Shown here one piece after another: positions 12,306 through 24,074 of a DNA stretch of 64,000 nt. The position numbers and the translations under genes are program-made. Position 1 is the first letter of the stretch. Each line of letters opens with the position of its first letter. The notes under the pieces are model-generated. The model saw nothing but the letters and a program-made list of their open reading frames with translations. It searched no databases and had not been told where the DNA came from. Source of the DNA: Desmodus rotundus (lineage: Eukaryota; Chordata; Mammalia; Chiroptera; Phyllostomidae); the NCBI RefSeq assembly GCF_022682495.2, contig NC_071392.1:132493318-132557317 (forward strand). Direction: 5' to 3'.

Positions 12306-12354
12306 TGTATGCTAGACACTGTTGTGCCTGCTCCACTGACACTCACTTACCTGT

Positions 12355-12724
12355 TTGATTGCCAACTGCCAGGACCTGCAAAATTTTACCTGACACTTTC
12401 TCGTGCCACCAGGGTGGATGGAAATGCCCTCCCCCATGTTCAGGAGCAGCCCTCAAGAAGGGACCGAAGGGAGCAGGTGTATAAATGCCCCAGCTTCTTC
12501 CCCTCTGGTGAGGCAACCCTGAGGTGTGCTGTGTCTTGGACTTCCCAGCAGAGTGAGCTCCAGCTGCCCCCAGTGATAAATAAAACATGCTACATTGGCT
12601 GCCTTCCCTCTTGTCTCACTTCAGCAGTCCACTGCCAGTGTTTCCTGGGATCACCTCCCAGATGAACTACTCATATTCAAGTCCTGGTCTTAGGGTCAGC
12701 TTCTGGGAGAACCCAAACTAAGAC
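12355..12724 (+). mobile_element. Ancient LTR (ERVL-like)
   Basis: Contains an LTR-like R region with TATAAATGCCCCAGC (12480-12494), overlapping AATAAA signals in GATAAATAAAACATG (about 12575-12589), and the terminal AGAACCCAAACTAAGACG. This resembles old mammalian ERVL-class LTRs from memory. It is not flanked by internal retroviral sequence, and its 5' end is uncertain. Confidence 0.5.
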
Positions 12725-14020
12725 GAATAGGGATTATGTACTCATCTCAGTTGAAGGGTCGAAAAGTATGTAATAGTGCTTGGAACTCACTGAGCACTAC
12801 ACAGTGTCAATTCTAATCCTTAATCCAATCATGCAGCCAAAGGAAAATACGTTGGCACATAAAGAAAAATCATTTTGCCCTTGTACAGAGGGAGACACAT
12901 CATGCCATCTCCTGATTTGTTTACGGTAGGGACAACCAGCCTTGCATCTTATCTCTACCATCCTGGGATGTCATTTGACTGCTAAGCCCCATGCCCAGGT
13001 GCATAGTGAGGGTGGCTCTAGTTCCTACTTCAAAAGGCAGAACTGAGGATTAGCACTTAGTGAGGTCATATATACATAGCCCCCTTAGAATAGGAACTTT
13101 ACAAATAGATGCCCAATAAATGTTCGTGATTATAAATGTTTAAATTTCACAACATGAGCTCCCATCTCTTGTAATGAGCTTTTCTTTGTACTACTTTACT
13201 TTTTAAAAATTATCAGAATGCTAGAACTCTAATAAACTAAGAGGCCATATAACCTAACCTCATCATATATCTTTATCATGTAACTTTAGGTGGCAACCTG
13301 TACATTTTGAATATTATGTTGTTTAGGTTCTGGTTTCTATTGGAATCCCCTGGAGAATATTTATGTTATTTTGTTTTGTTTTAGCAATTAGTCAGGTCCA
13401 GACTGCTAGTTCTGTCTTAACTTCCATGGGCAATGATTCTGATGGCAGTTCAGAAGTTTGAGGCAATGACAGTAAGCGACACGAAATGACTTGGCCAAGG
13501 TCGCTTAGAAAGATAGAGTTTGGCTGGCTACCAGGCCTCATGGTCCTAGAGCTTTCTAAGACTTTGCCTTCTCTGGACTTTACCTTCACCTCTCAGGCTC
13601 TCACTTCCCCCCAGACAGCATTGGGTAAGCATGGCCAGCCTCGTGATGACTCCCTGTCTGATCTCTGGCCTTTTCTGGAACCCATGCTGTCAGTTGGAGT
13701 GAAGCAAAAGGGAGAAGGATCTGTCTTGCATTCCTAATAGGGGAGTGATCACCCACAGCATGGGAGGGAAACACATTTGACAATTCTTACAAATAACAAC
13801 TCAGGTCTCATTAAGGTGAGAAGCATTCAGTCCACTGCCATGCTCTTTATAATCTCCCCTTATGGATGAGCTTTGGGGACAGTTGATGGGATCTGTGTAA
13901 ATATTTTCAGAAAATTTGTTTTCAGTCTTGACCATTCAGCTAACATTTTGTTTCAAAATTAACAATATTGTTTGTAGCTCAAAGAATTCTCTAGTATTTT
14001 ATTGTTTTTTGGTGGGTAAA
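12725..14020. other. RIN2 intron stretch without recognised features
   Basis: Nothing I can name beyond weak MIR/L2-like words near 12770-12830 and 13080-13120. No exon is supported. Confidence 0.45.
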
Positions 14021-14029
14021 TACACTTCA

Positions 14030-14190
14030 CATAACCAGATTTCTTGTGTTCGAATTCTGACTCCCCCTCTCGCTAAGTGTGTGGCACTGACCTCTTTGGG
14101 TTTCACTTTCCTCATCTGTGAAATGAACCCCCATAGGGCTTGTTTGAGACGAAGAGTCAGTGCATGTAAAGTGCCTAAAATGGTGTCATT
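14030..14190 (+). mobile_element. MIR SINE
   Basis: Sense MIR: GTGTTCGAATTCTGACTCCC, CTAAGTGTGTGGCACTGACC, TTTCCTCATCTGTGAAATGA, GCATGTAAAGTGCCTA. Well preserved for its age. Confidence 0.85.
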
Positions 14191-14672
14191 GTTCTTAGTT
14201 TGAACTATTTTATTTCTAGGATTTGAAGCAATCAGAGATAATAAAAAACAACAGATAATGATTAAATGAAATGTGATCATTCTGGGTTATTTTGTTTGTT
14301 TATTTGTTTGTTTTTCTGAGCTGGTTCTCATTCTGAAAGATTTTTTGTTCCTTCTTTTCACTTAAATCATTGTATCCTCTTCCTTCATGAACTGAACCTG
14401 TTTTTTTTTTATTGGAGAAAACCAGCTGGGTATCAGATCCCTTGGACTTTAATATTTGTTCTATTTATTAGGGACTTGGAGAGGGGTGTTAGGAGTAAAG
14501 TCTTGAAATCAATGCAAAGAGAGCAGTCTTATTTCTAAATAATTGCCTTTAAAAGTGGACTAAAAAAGCAAATCTCTCTCTGGACTACGCCCATGCCTTT
14601 CCCCACCCCCTTCTTTCCCCAGGGCAAGTGCTCTTCTTTTGCTATAACTTGTTTCCTGAACACATTTCTTCT

Positions 14673-14792
14673 GAAGGAAGGAAGAGAGGGAGGGAGGAGT
14701 GAGTGAGGGAGGGAGGGAGGAAGGAAGAAAGGAAGGAAGGAAAGAAGGAAGAGAAGAAGAAGAAGAAGGAAAGGAAGAAGGGAGGAAAGAAA
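14673..14792. repeat. Purine-only (GGAA/GGGA/GAA)n tract
   Basis: About 120 bp almost entirely of A and G on the + strand, moving from GGGAGGGAGG to GGAAGGAAGG to GAAGAAGAAG. A homopurine-homopyrimidine tract of this length is likely length-polymorphic. Confidence 0.95.
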
Positions 14793-15149
14793 CTAAAAAT
14801 AGCTAACACTGGTAAATATCTAACACTGAGTCTCAAAAGAATGGGCACTTGACAATGGGTCCTAGGTTTCAACTCTTAAGATTTCCATAGCCCCATTTAT
14901 GGATAAGGGTGAAGTTTGAAGCTCAAAGCCTGCGTGAGTGGCCTGCTCAGCTTGCTGGGAATGAGCTTTCTATCAGTAGCCACCCACGAACAAACAGCAC
15001 CTTCTGGAGACGATTTGTGTTAATGCCTGGCCCAGAAATGACCAGGCTCACTCTGGAGTTAAAAGTTGCCCTTGGGATTCGAAGAGAAAATCCCAGGCCG
15101 GTCTTTAGTTGTTTCTGTTTGTTTGATTTATACATGGTTATTGAAGTTT

Positions 15150-15560
15150 AAATGCCTTAAGTGCTCAACCAGTTTTTACATGTGGACATACATAGCCAAC
15201 ATCCAGATCCAGATATAGAACATCTTCACCCCCTGGAACTGTCTCCCAACAGCCCCATTTATCCCGTAAGGGTAACTGCCATGCTGACTCCTGTCATCAT
15301 AGATCCGTTTGCCTACTTTTAGACTTTATATAAATGAAATGCTAAAGAAGATCCTCTTTTATGTCTGCCTTCTTCAACATGGCATTATAACTGTGAGATT
15401 CAACCAGTAGCATCCGAAGCAGCAGTGTGCTGCTTTTCATGGACTGAATCTTCCATTGTCTGAATTCCATTGTGCAAATACATCCCTGTATCCCTTCCAT
15501 TGGGGTGGGCTTGTGGACTGTTTCCAGTTTCTAACTGTTATGAATAACGCTGCTATCCAC
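15150..15560 (-). mobile_element. Old LINE-1 (L1M-type) 3' end
   Basis: Antisense old L1: CAACATCCAGATCCAGATAT, GGTAACTGCCATGCTGACTC, and later GGACTGTTTCCAGTTTCTAA with AATAACGCTGCTATCCACGT, which corresponds to the L1 ORF2 tail. Diverged. Confidence 0.7.
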
Positions 15561-15794
15561 GTTCATGTACAGTCCTAGTTAATGATTGACATGACTTCCC
15601 TCACCCCTCGGTGACCTTGTTCTAAGAGTGCTCACTTGGAATCATGAATGTAGCTTTTGGAACCTTTAGATAAGAATAAACTGGTGAATGTTTATAAAGC
15701 ACCTTGAACTTTTTAATTAAGAGATTATTTACTTTGAAAAGTAGTACAGTTAGTTGTTCAAAATAGTTGTGCAGCCTCAAAAAAGCCATCAGAC

Positions 15795-15905
15795 ACTTCT
15801 CAGCCTCAGTTTCCTCCTGTATACAATGGCCATAGTATCAGTATTATGCAAAAATAACAGAGTTGTAAGAGTTCGATGACATAATGAAAAAAAGCACTTA
15901 CAGCC
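15795..15905 (+). mobile_element. MIR SINE fragment
   Basis: Sense MIR: CAGCCTCAGTTTCCTCCTGT ... CAGAGTTGTAAGAGTTCGAT. Confidence 0.6.
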
Positions 15906-16239
15906 CAGCCAACTGAGCGCTCAATGTTGCTGTTATTGATTTTTCATCAAATTAAAAAAAGTAAAGTCAAAGATGCTATGAAGTTGCACAACATTATTAA
16001 CACAACATAACCAATGGAAACCAATGTCAAATTTCAAGTAAAAATGTTTTTCTTCTTACTCTATAACCTGTTTTGCTTCAACCTGAATTTAGTTGAACAA
16101 AGATCTCCATTTAAGCAGATCTCCTGGGTAGGATATGGAGATGGAGGAACAGAGAAAAACTTGGGCAGGGGAAGCTGATTATTGTGGGGTCAGCAGTAAC
16201 TCTTAGCATACTTTAACCTTTGGGTTATGGGAAAGTTGT

Positions 16240-16444
16240 GTTTTGTTTGTTTGTTTGTTTTTATAGAGGGAGGGTAAAGGAGGGAGAAAGAGAGGGAGAG
16301 AAACATCAATGTGTGGTTGCCTCTTCCATGGCTCCCACTGGGGACCTGCCCTGCAACCCAGGCATGTGCCCTGACTGGGAATCGAACTGGCAACCCTTTG
16401 GTTCGCAGCCTGCACTCAATCCACTGAGCTACACCAGCCAGGGC
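16240..16444 (-). mobile_element. VES-type SINE with 10-bp target duplication
   Basis: Antisense VES: (TTTG)n-rich tail, GAGGGAGAGAAACATCAATG, and the antisense head ending CACCAGCCAGGGC. The 10-bp repeat GGAAAGTTGT flanks it at 16230-16239 and 16445-16454. Confidence 0.95.
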
Positions 16445-16893
16445 GGAAAGTTGTTTTTGATGTTTGTGTGTCTGGCTTAGATTTCTCTTTGTCCCTGACC
16501 TTTTCATAATGCGTGATAACTTGGATTCAGGTCATCTGGTCCAGTGACAGGAATTTCAAAGGACAGAGAGATAACAACTATTCCCAGTCTTATAAGTAAG
16601 CGTATCCATGGGTTTCCACAATGAAATCACATTAAAGTCTCACATATTAGGTGTGGTTATCTAGGTAGCTTTGATGAGAATGTGCAAACATTTGAGATTG
16701 AAAAGCTGATATTGAAAAGGCATAAATCATCTTATGTCTGGATCCCCAGACCTATGATCCTGGTCATGTCACTGTCAGTCAAGAAAGCTACTCCATTGGG
16801 CAACCACCTGAAGAAAGAGGAAGGAATAATGCTTCCCATACCTAAAGGTGTTTCTAACTCTGAACGAAAACATACTTCAAAAATTTTTCCTTA

Positions 16894-17095
16894 CAGCCCT
16901 GGCTGGTGTGACTCAATGGATTGAGTGCCAGCCTGCGAACCAAAGGTTGGCTTCCCAGTCAGGGCACCTGCCTGGGTTGTGGGCTGGGTCCCCTGTGGGG
17001 GTGCACGAGAGGCAACCACACATTGATGTTTCTCTCCCTCTCTTTTTCCCTCCCTTCCCCTCTCTCTAAAACTAAATAAGCAAAGTCTTTTCAAA
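16894..17095 (+). mobile_element. VES-type SINE
   Basis: Sense VES: CAGCCCTGGCTGGTGTGACT head, GGGCACCTGCCTGGGTTGTG middle, CACACATTGATGTTTCTCTC and pyrimidine-rich tail. It lies 450 bp from an oppositely oriented VES at 16240-16444. Confidence 0.95.
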
Positions 17096-17908
17096 AAATT
17101 TTACTAACAAAAAAGTTGCAAAATAGTACTAAAAAATCACGTCTTCCTCTTCCCCAGATTCCCAGAATGTTAGCACTTTGTCACATTTGTATCATTCTCC
17201 TTTCTCTGTTTATACACAACACACACACACACCATCCTCTTTCCTGAACCATTTGAGTTAGTTGCAGACATTGTGTCCTTACCCTAAGTGTGTATTTCTT
17301 AAAATCAGAAACACTCTGTTACAAAACTGTAGTAAAATTAACACTGATTCAGTGTTAACACTATTACCTCATCTGCAGACTTTATTCAAATCTCTCTAAT
17401 GTCCTACTAATGTCTTTTACAGCAAATGAAATAATTATGTTTGAGTTCAGAATCCAATCTAAGATAACACGTGTATTTAGTTGAATCTACTTTCTCAGAA
17501 AAATATTTTAAGGGATATTGAACCCTTGCTATTAGAAAGTCCTTTCATGAAAACAACATTCATTTACCTGTCAACTCGATCAGTAGAAGAATTGGGTACA
17601 AAAAAGTGTCTTCTAAAATATTTGCCTGAGCTTCTGGAGGAGAGGGCATAAAAGTAGTTAAATATATTTAATTGCACTGATTGTATGCAAGAAAAACTAA
17701 GAATTCATCAGGGAAGATGTTATTCTTCCGGGCTTTACAGAAGAAAAGGTTGGAGTGTAACAGTGTTGGGCGGGTGGGTACGCAGTTATAACTTGTCTGC
17801 CCTATAACTAGTGCATAGAGTTGCAGATAGATGTCCATTCCAAGAAAGCAGACAAGCATTTCCTCTTTCTTCAGACAATGGTCACAGTAGCTGCACTTTC
17901 TTTGGCAG

Positions 17909-18214
17909 ATGTGGTGTTGGAAAAAGCCATGCACAAGTGCATCTTGAAGCCCCTGAAGGGGCACGTGGAGGCCATGCTGAGGGACTTCCACATGGCTGAC
18001 GGCTCGTGGAAACAACTCAAGGAGAACCTGCAGCTCGTGCGGCAGAGGAATCCACAGGAACTGGGGGTCTTCGCCCCAACCCCTGATTTTGTGGATGTGG
18101 AGAAAATCAAAGTCAAATTCATGACTATGCAGAAGATGTATTCTCCAGAAAAGAAAGTCATGCTGCTGTTGAGGGTCTGCAAGCTTATTTACACTGTCAT
18201 GGAGAACAACTCAG
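17909..18214 (+). CDS. RIN2: RIN2 exon: start of VPS9 domain
   Basis: Bounded by TTTGGCAG|AT and TCAG|GTGAGG. The first two bases complete the Asp codon split from the upstream exon, giving ...EDQI-DVVLEKAMHKCILKPLKGHVEAM. The exon encodes the helical bundle before and at the start of the VPS9 domain (VFAPTPDFVDVEKIKVKFMT, QKMYSPEKKVMLLLRVCKLI). VPS9 domains load GTP onto Rab5-family GTPases on early endosomes. The exon ends in a split Gly codon. No in-frame stop or frame disruption. Confidence 0.97.
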
Positions 18215-18449
18215 GTGAGGCTGCCATTTCCCACTAGGGCCAGCGATGTGGCCAGTGACAAGTCAGGCTTTCTGATTCCCAATTGCTCTTCCTTTCAATC
18301 TCTTGATTTCACCAAGCAGCTCTGAAAAAATGCAAGTGTCAGTCGCTTGCAACAGATTAATAGCACCAAAAAACTAATCTTATGAGGGCAACAAAATTTT
18401 TATGATACCAATTTATTAAAGATTTAGTGCAAAGTAGTAAATACATATT

Positions 18450-18620
18450 CAGTCTCTGGTGTCCAAGTTTAAATCCTAGCTCTGCGAATGAGTTAATTAA
18501 CTGTGAGACTTTGGCCACCCTACTTTACCTTCTAAGATGCAGTGCCTGCACGTGTCGTTGGATATGACCCTTTCCTTCATAAGGTGGGTGTTAAATGGGA
18601 CAGAGCCTGCATAGCCCCAA
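18450..18620 (+). mobile_element. MIR SINE
   Basis: Sense MIR: GTTTAAATCCTAGCTCTGCG, TAACTGTGAGACTTTGGCCA, then a diverged 3' half near TTAAATGGGACAGAGCCTGC. Confidence 0.6.
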
Positions 18621-19217
18621 GCACAATGGAAATATTAGCAATAATCATTACTATATTTTGGCCAGTGAGGGTTTGTGTCAATGGTCTGTAGCATATGTCA
18701 GAAACGTGGAGCTTGCAACAATGGTGCAGTTTTATGATAGCCATTTCATCGGCTCCCCCTTGTTTTCCACGAGCTGAAGCAATGTAATTGGAATTCACAA
18801 AAGAGTTACAAAGTTGGGGAGTAAGCCCTAGGATTTCCCCTGTGCTGCTTCTTATAGATCCTAACTATGACTCGTTGATAGTGATAGAGCCCTCCATTGT
18901 TCTAGGTCTTCAGGGAGCCTAGTGTAATTCCTTGGATGACTAGTACCTTTTCCTCTGAGTGAAACTGCTTCATGGAGAAGGAACAAAGAGAAAACACAGG
19001 CTCAAGTACCCACTCCTTGAGTAAATAGAAGTGTGTTGCATTCAAATTGTTGAGGAAAGACAATACATGAGCTCTTACACTAGCAATGATAGCATATGAA
19101 CATCACCTCTTAAATTTGCCAGCATATTTCACATAGAAAATATATTTTTGTAGTTCATGAAATCATTTATAAAAGGCCCTAGAAAGTATCTACACAGGAT
19201 TATGTTCTTCTGAAGTA

Positions 19218-19425
19218 CAGTTTCTCAACCTCAGCACTAAAGACATCCTCACCGGATAATTCTTTGTTGTGGGGGCAATCCGCTTCCTATGGGAAGTTTA
19301 CCAGCATCCTGGATGCCATTTGCACCTCACCCTCCAGTCCCAACAATAAAAATTTCTCTAGACAATGCCAGTTTCTCCTGGGGAAAGATCACCCCTCACC
19401 CCTGCTGAGAATCACCACTATAATG
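19218..19425 (-). mobile_element. MER5A-like hAT-Charlie MITE
   Basis: Starts AGTTTCTCAACCTCAGCACT and ends GCTGAGAATCACCACT, imperfect terminal inverted repeats. Inside it carries GATAATTCTTTGTTGTGGGG and CTCTAGACAATGCCAGTTTC. This is the layout of MER5A, read in antisense. Confidence 0.75.
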
Positions 19426-19991
19426 AAAAATAGAAAGAAGGACTAAAATTTTTTTGCTATACATTACCCATGTGTATCTATTCTACATATGCTGAATTAG
19501 CACATTTAAATAAATTGTGTGGGCCCCTTGAGCAGAGAGCAGCCTTTATTCCTAGTTTGAGTTTGGTCCTCTCACAGTGTTTGTTATTAACTTGCACAGA
19601 CAGCATTAGGAAACAGGACACAAAGGGTTAAAATAATAAGAAGATAACTTAGTAAATTAGTTTGTAATCTTGCTTGCTGAAAGTTAAGCTGTTTAAAAGT
19701 ACCGTGTCCTATTGCATAATGATATAATTCATGACAGTGGGGAAGAAACCTTTCTGGTGTTCATTGACTCCTACATGCTCATTCTGAAATTGTGAGTGAG
19801 GGCTGGCCCGAGACATGCGCAACGGGGAGGGTTGTGGGCTACACAGGATTCCAGAAACACCCACCTCTGTTTAAGAATAGCACATGTGCCCAGGGTGACT
19901 CCTCGCTATCTAATAAAAGCAGCAAGTAGGAAATGAAAGAAGGAAATGTGGGTGAAAATATTCCTGTTCTTCCCTTCCCTCCTAATTGCAG

Positions 19992-20123
19992 GGAGGATGT
20001 ATGGTGCTGACGACTTTCTGCCGGTCCTGACCTATGTCATAGCTCAGTGTGACATGCTGGAACTGGACACGGAAATCGAGTACATGATGGAGCTCTTAGA
20101 TCCTTCGCTGTTACACGGAGAAG
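19992..20123 (+). CDS. RIN2: RIN2 exon: VPS9 domain core
   Basis: Acceptor GCAG|GG, donor GAAG|GTAACG. Encodes GRMYGADDFLPVLTYVIAQC, then DMLELDTEIEYMMELLDPSL and LHGEG. The ADDFLPVL segment contains the conserved Asp of VPS9 exchange domains (equivalent by family alignment to the catalytic-site Asp of Rabex-5), so the activity should be retained. Both split codons are Gly. The open frame runs a further 72 bases into the intron and stops there, consistent with the exon boundary. Confidence 0.97.
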
Positions 20124-20184
20124 GTAACGTGCTTTCCAAAAGGTGGGAAGAACTGGGTGCTTTTGGACAGTTTTGGTTTTTGTT

Positions 20185-20330
20185 ACTGAGCTGAAGTTCA
20201 CATAACAAAATCAACTGTTTTAAAGTGAACAATCCAGTAGAATTTAGTACACTTACAATGTTGTGCAATATACCACCTCTATCTGACTCCAGGAATATAC
20301 CCCCAAATAAAACCTCATTCCCATTAAGCA
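20185..20330 (-). mobile_element. Old LINE-1 (L1M-type) 3' UTR fragment
   Basis: Antisense L1M-like GAGCTGAAGTTCACATAACA followed by ACAATGTTGTGCAATATACC and ACCTCTATCTGACTCCAGGA. Same family as the fragments near 2440, 15190 and 48480. Confidence 0.55.
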
Positions 20331-23195
20331 GTTATGTGGGAGCTTTATTAAAATCCTAAGGGTTAAGTCCAGTTTTAATTTAAAAGTTGCTGATTTTTTT
20401 AAACTACAAAAGTAATACATATTTATTGTAGGAAATTTGGAAACATCAGAGAAACACAGAAAGTGTAACCCTGCCATAATTATACTTTATCGAGACTGGT
20501 TAATTGCAATTAAAATATGTTCAGTAGAATAAATGCTATGTTGAAAAAGAAATGGTTTCTTTGATTTCAAGAGGAAGTTGAAATCATACTATTACTAGAG
20601 AATATTTCTACTGACAAAAGAAATGTCTGGCTGTTATATATGTGAAACAGATGAAGGCCTGTCTTTTGTTTTCATCATTTAAGGAAATGTTTGTTTTCAA
20701 GATGAAAACAGCATTGATTTTTTTTAATTTAAAAAACAGTATCTGCTTGTTGTTAAAATTAAAAAAAGAAAAACAGTGGAGTAAAATCTGGGCGGTTTGC
20801 TTTCAATTTATCTTGGCAATTCACTTTCCTTCTTGTGTCTGCCTGACTCCAACATGTCTTAGCAGAAATCCCTTCTCCTTACACACTGATTAGGTATTTT
20901 ATCATGGAAATAATTTGGATGTTTGTCATCGTGGTACACAACCTTGAAAAGCAGAAATAGCTGGGACTCTTATGTGAGTTTCTGTGTCTTTTTAAAGGCG
21001 AACAAATCAGGGCCTGTGCGTTGTGAATCCTGTTCATCCATTTTCATGTGTTCCGATAAGAGCCCAGCTAGATCCTGAGTTCTGAATTGTTGCACAGACC
21101 TTTCTTTTTCTTTTTCCCAGTGAGTTTTAGTCCAGAATTGAGTTAAAAGGTCTAGGAGTTGGTAGGATTCTCCAGGAATGTGTTATACTTGTACTTTCCC
21201 TGAAGGGAACTTCAATGTATTGCTACCCCAGAATGTGTTCCTTAGTCCCCTACTGCTTGGCTTTCTTATCAGGTCTGCCCTCCTCCTTGGAGCCCCTATA
21301 GTGCAGCTTCCACCTCTCTTCGGATCAGTGCTGACTCAGGGTTAGTGAGGATTATCTTTTCATCCTGTCTGCCCACCCCAGACAGATGTGAATGAGCCTC
21401 TTTCATTCCTTCAACCTCTCAACTGTTTATCTGCCCTCACTATTATTCACAGCCTGAGGCACTAAGACTTTCCTTCCCTGCTCTGCCCTGGGGTTTGACA
21501 GGAGAGGAGAAAGCATATGATTTTGTCCAGTGACCAAGAGAAGTATACAATCCATCATTATTACAGTTCTCATCATTATTATATATTGCATTCATTTTTA
21601 TAATTTTTTATGCATCTGGGTATTTTTTTAGCTTCAATCATGTTTAATTCTAGTAATAAATATGTCAAATTCTTGGCACTTTAGAGAAAGGGCATGCCAG
21701 TTTCACTCAGAAAATTACCGTTCTGTTGCTAACAATGTATACTTAGGACAAACATATGGTTTACGTCTTGTGGCCGGAGGAATCCAGACAGGCATTTCCT
21801 GCCATCTTTCCCCACTTTCCGCAGGGCAAGATACTGCCCTGGACACTGTTGATGACAGGTGAGCAGGTTGATGTCCTCACCTCCAGAAATCATGCCTGAG
21901 AGAAACACAAGGGCCTGCTAGTGAACATACAGAGCAGCCTGTGAACTCACGCTTAAACTTAAGGCTGCTCGCACTTAACTATGCCTCAGGCTGCTTGGCT
22001 TCCTTCTTGGGGAGAGCAAGACAGCCAGTCTGGTTGCCTGTGGTTACAGACCAGGCCTGTGCTCCAGTGAACTGAAGCTGTGCAGACCAGGAGGAAGAAG
22101 CTGCTGAGCAGAGAGCTACATCAACCCAGCCCTCCGTGGCCTGCCCCAGGCCCTCTTTGGTTTGCAGGGCTTTAGCCTACATCTCTTTTCTGCTGTTCAA
22201 GCAGGTAGTTTCCTTGTGGAAAAAGCATCATAGAACCCCTTTTAAGTGCACAGCTCTTGTGGTAGGGCTTTAGTTTTGCTGAAATGTGAACCTTCCTCTA
22301 ATTGCATCCACATGTTTCAAAGTGTGGTCAGTTTTGTGCTTCCAGCATTTTGCATTTTCTCTTTAGTGGCCTGAGCAGATCACATCTATGGAGTCTAAAA
22401 TTTGATATCCAAAGGACACACCCTCTCTCCCAAACTTGATTGTAGCAGTCCCCCCCAAGTCCCAGTTCTAATACTAGCACCTCTTTCTTGAATATTTAAG
22501 TCAATATTGATTTCCCCTAAAATTCTGTGTAGCATTTAAATGTACTTACTGTGTTTCATATTCAGTCGTGTGCTGATTTGTTCTTGGGGCAAATATTTAG
22601 TAAAAATCAACTACTCACTGTTTTGTACTCACATGTGGAGCTGCCTTGGGGAATTTACCCCTGGCTGGTGAGCAGTTAAACTATTCAAATAACTCAAAAC
22701 AAAAAGACTGACACGTGATGTGGGCATGAAAAGTATATTAACTCAGGCCTACGTGACGCTGCCATAAAAAAATAACCCCCAAATCTCCGTCAGTGACTAC
22801 AAAGGTGTGTTTCTTTCTCAAGTTACATGTCCACTGGGATTTACAAGGGGCTCTGCCCATTTCTCAGATGGTAGACCAATTGCATCTTGAGTGTTGTCAG
22901 TTGAACAGAGAAAGAGTTGTTTGGGATCTTGCATTAGCAGCTAAATACTTTGGCCATGAAAGTAGCACAAAACTGAATTAACCACAACTAACTTCTGATT
23001 CCTGCATGAACAAACTACCAATCTTCTTTTTCTTTAATAAATTTATAAACTTCTGTAGAGCAGGTACTCAGACTCTACTTCTTATAAAATCAACACCTGC
23101 TCTTTGCTCTGGTGGAGATTCAACATCATTTTGACAAAGAATGTCTCTCAATTTAAAATGTGGGTGCCCAATTAGGGAGTTTTTCATCAATGTTC

Positions 23196-23212
23196 AGGGC
23201 GCCCCCTAGTGG
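23196..23212 (-). promoter_or_regulatory. CTCF-binding motif
   Basis: The plus strand reads AGGGCGCCCCCTAGTGG. Its complement, CCACTAGGGGGCGCCCT, matches the CTCF core consensus (CCASYAGRKGGCRS) at all 14 positions. The site is in the fourth RIN2 intron shown, about 860 bp before an exon, and is oriented toward the 5' end of RIN2. Binding in cells is inferred, not shown. Confidence 0.75.
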
Positions 23213-23529
23213 TTCTATGGCACGGTGCTTGCGAGTTCCTCAGAAGGCGCCAAATTATACTTGAGGACAAAACTGTGAACACATTTCTGTGTGTCTCACA
23301 GCATTGTAGTCTTAACACTGTACAAGCGTAAGAAATCATTACTAAATATACCATCAAAGGGACATTACTTACTTTTCCTTGTAAATTACTTTTTCCAAAA
23401 TGTGTCACCTTAGTTCCCAAGTAAAGGTAGGGAAAGGAATAAAGAGGGAGACATTTTGAGGAACCCATATTATTGCAAACACAGTCATATATTGAGCAAT
23501 CCTTTCAAAGCATGTACTTTACTTAGGAA

Positions 23530-23554
23530 AGTATATGCTTTGAAAGCATATACT
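23530..23554. repeat. 25-bp palindrome (12-bp arms, 1-base spacer)
   Basis: AGTATATGCTTT at 23530-23541, then G, then AAAGCATATACT at 23543-23554: perfect arms. Both sides carry ACTTAGGAAA-like words (23521 and 23552), and a related AAAGCATGTACT sits just upstream at 23507-23518. Confidence 0.9.
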
Positions 23555-24074
23555 TAGGAAATATTCATTCCTTAAAAATAAAAAAGCCCCAAAGAAATTT
23601 CCAGGAGATGTGTGGACTCCTGTTGCTAAAGTAAATAATTCTGGCCTCAGAGCTGTTGACCTCGCCACCTCACATGCCTCCCAACTTCCATCAGGCCTCA
23701 ACAAAAAGGCCTGACCTTTTCTGGCAAAACATTTTCACAATTGCATTTAAATAATTTAGATATTTCTGTTTGTTTCTGTTGATTTCTGTTTGTCACCCAT
23801 TGGAATGGGAATCCCATTGGTGAAAACAGGGCATTGCTGGACAGGGCTGCTGGTGTCCCCCTCCTTGGCAGGGGCCTGGGTCACCCAGTGCATCTGTGGG
23901 GATGACTGCATGAATGGACAGATGGAGGCATGAAGGACATGCTCTGGATGTGTTCTTCTGTGGTCCCACAGGAAATGGGTGTGAGAGAAATGGGGGAAAT
24001 ACAAAGTACAGCCTCTGTGAGTCCACTGACTTATCACCAGAGTATGAAACTCTTGGACACTCTGTCCTTTCTAG

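Larger units (their letters stand above)
1986..17908 (+). other. RIN2: RIN2 intron (15.9 kb)
   Basis: Long intron between the RH-encoding exon and the first VPS9 exon. Donor GTAAGT at 1986-1991, acceptor TTTGGCAG at 17901-17908. It contains the repeats listed separately. Apart from those, the stretches 2650-3680, 4090-5215, 6810-8760, 9904-11880, 12730-14020, 14195-14670, 14800-15140 and 17100-17900 show no exon or RNA gene that I can recognise. Confidence 0.85.
18215..19991 (+). other. RIN2: RIN2 intron (1.8 kb)
   Basis: Donor GTGAGG, acceptor ATTGCAG at 19985-19991. Holds a MIR and a MER5A-like element, listed separately. The remainder (18630-19210 and 19430-19985) shows nothing recognisable. 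Confidence 0.85.
20124..24074 (+). other. RIN2: RIN2 intron (4.0 kb)
   Basis: Donor GTAACG, acceptor TTTCTAG at 24068-24074. It contains an L1M fragment, a CTCF motif and a palindrome, listed separately. The stretch 20400-22740 is AT-rich and then mixed, with no exon. About 22760-22980 resembles an old hAT or other MER repeat that I cannot name. Confidence 0.8.

Noticed and set aside
14642..14872. Pro/Ser/Phe-rich open frame on the minus strand
   Set aside because: It is the translation of the purine simple repeat.
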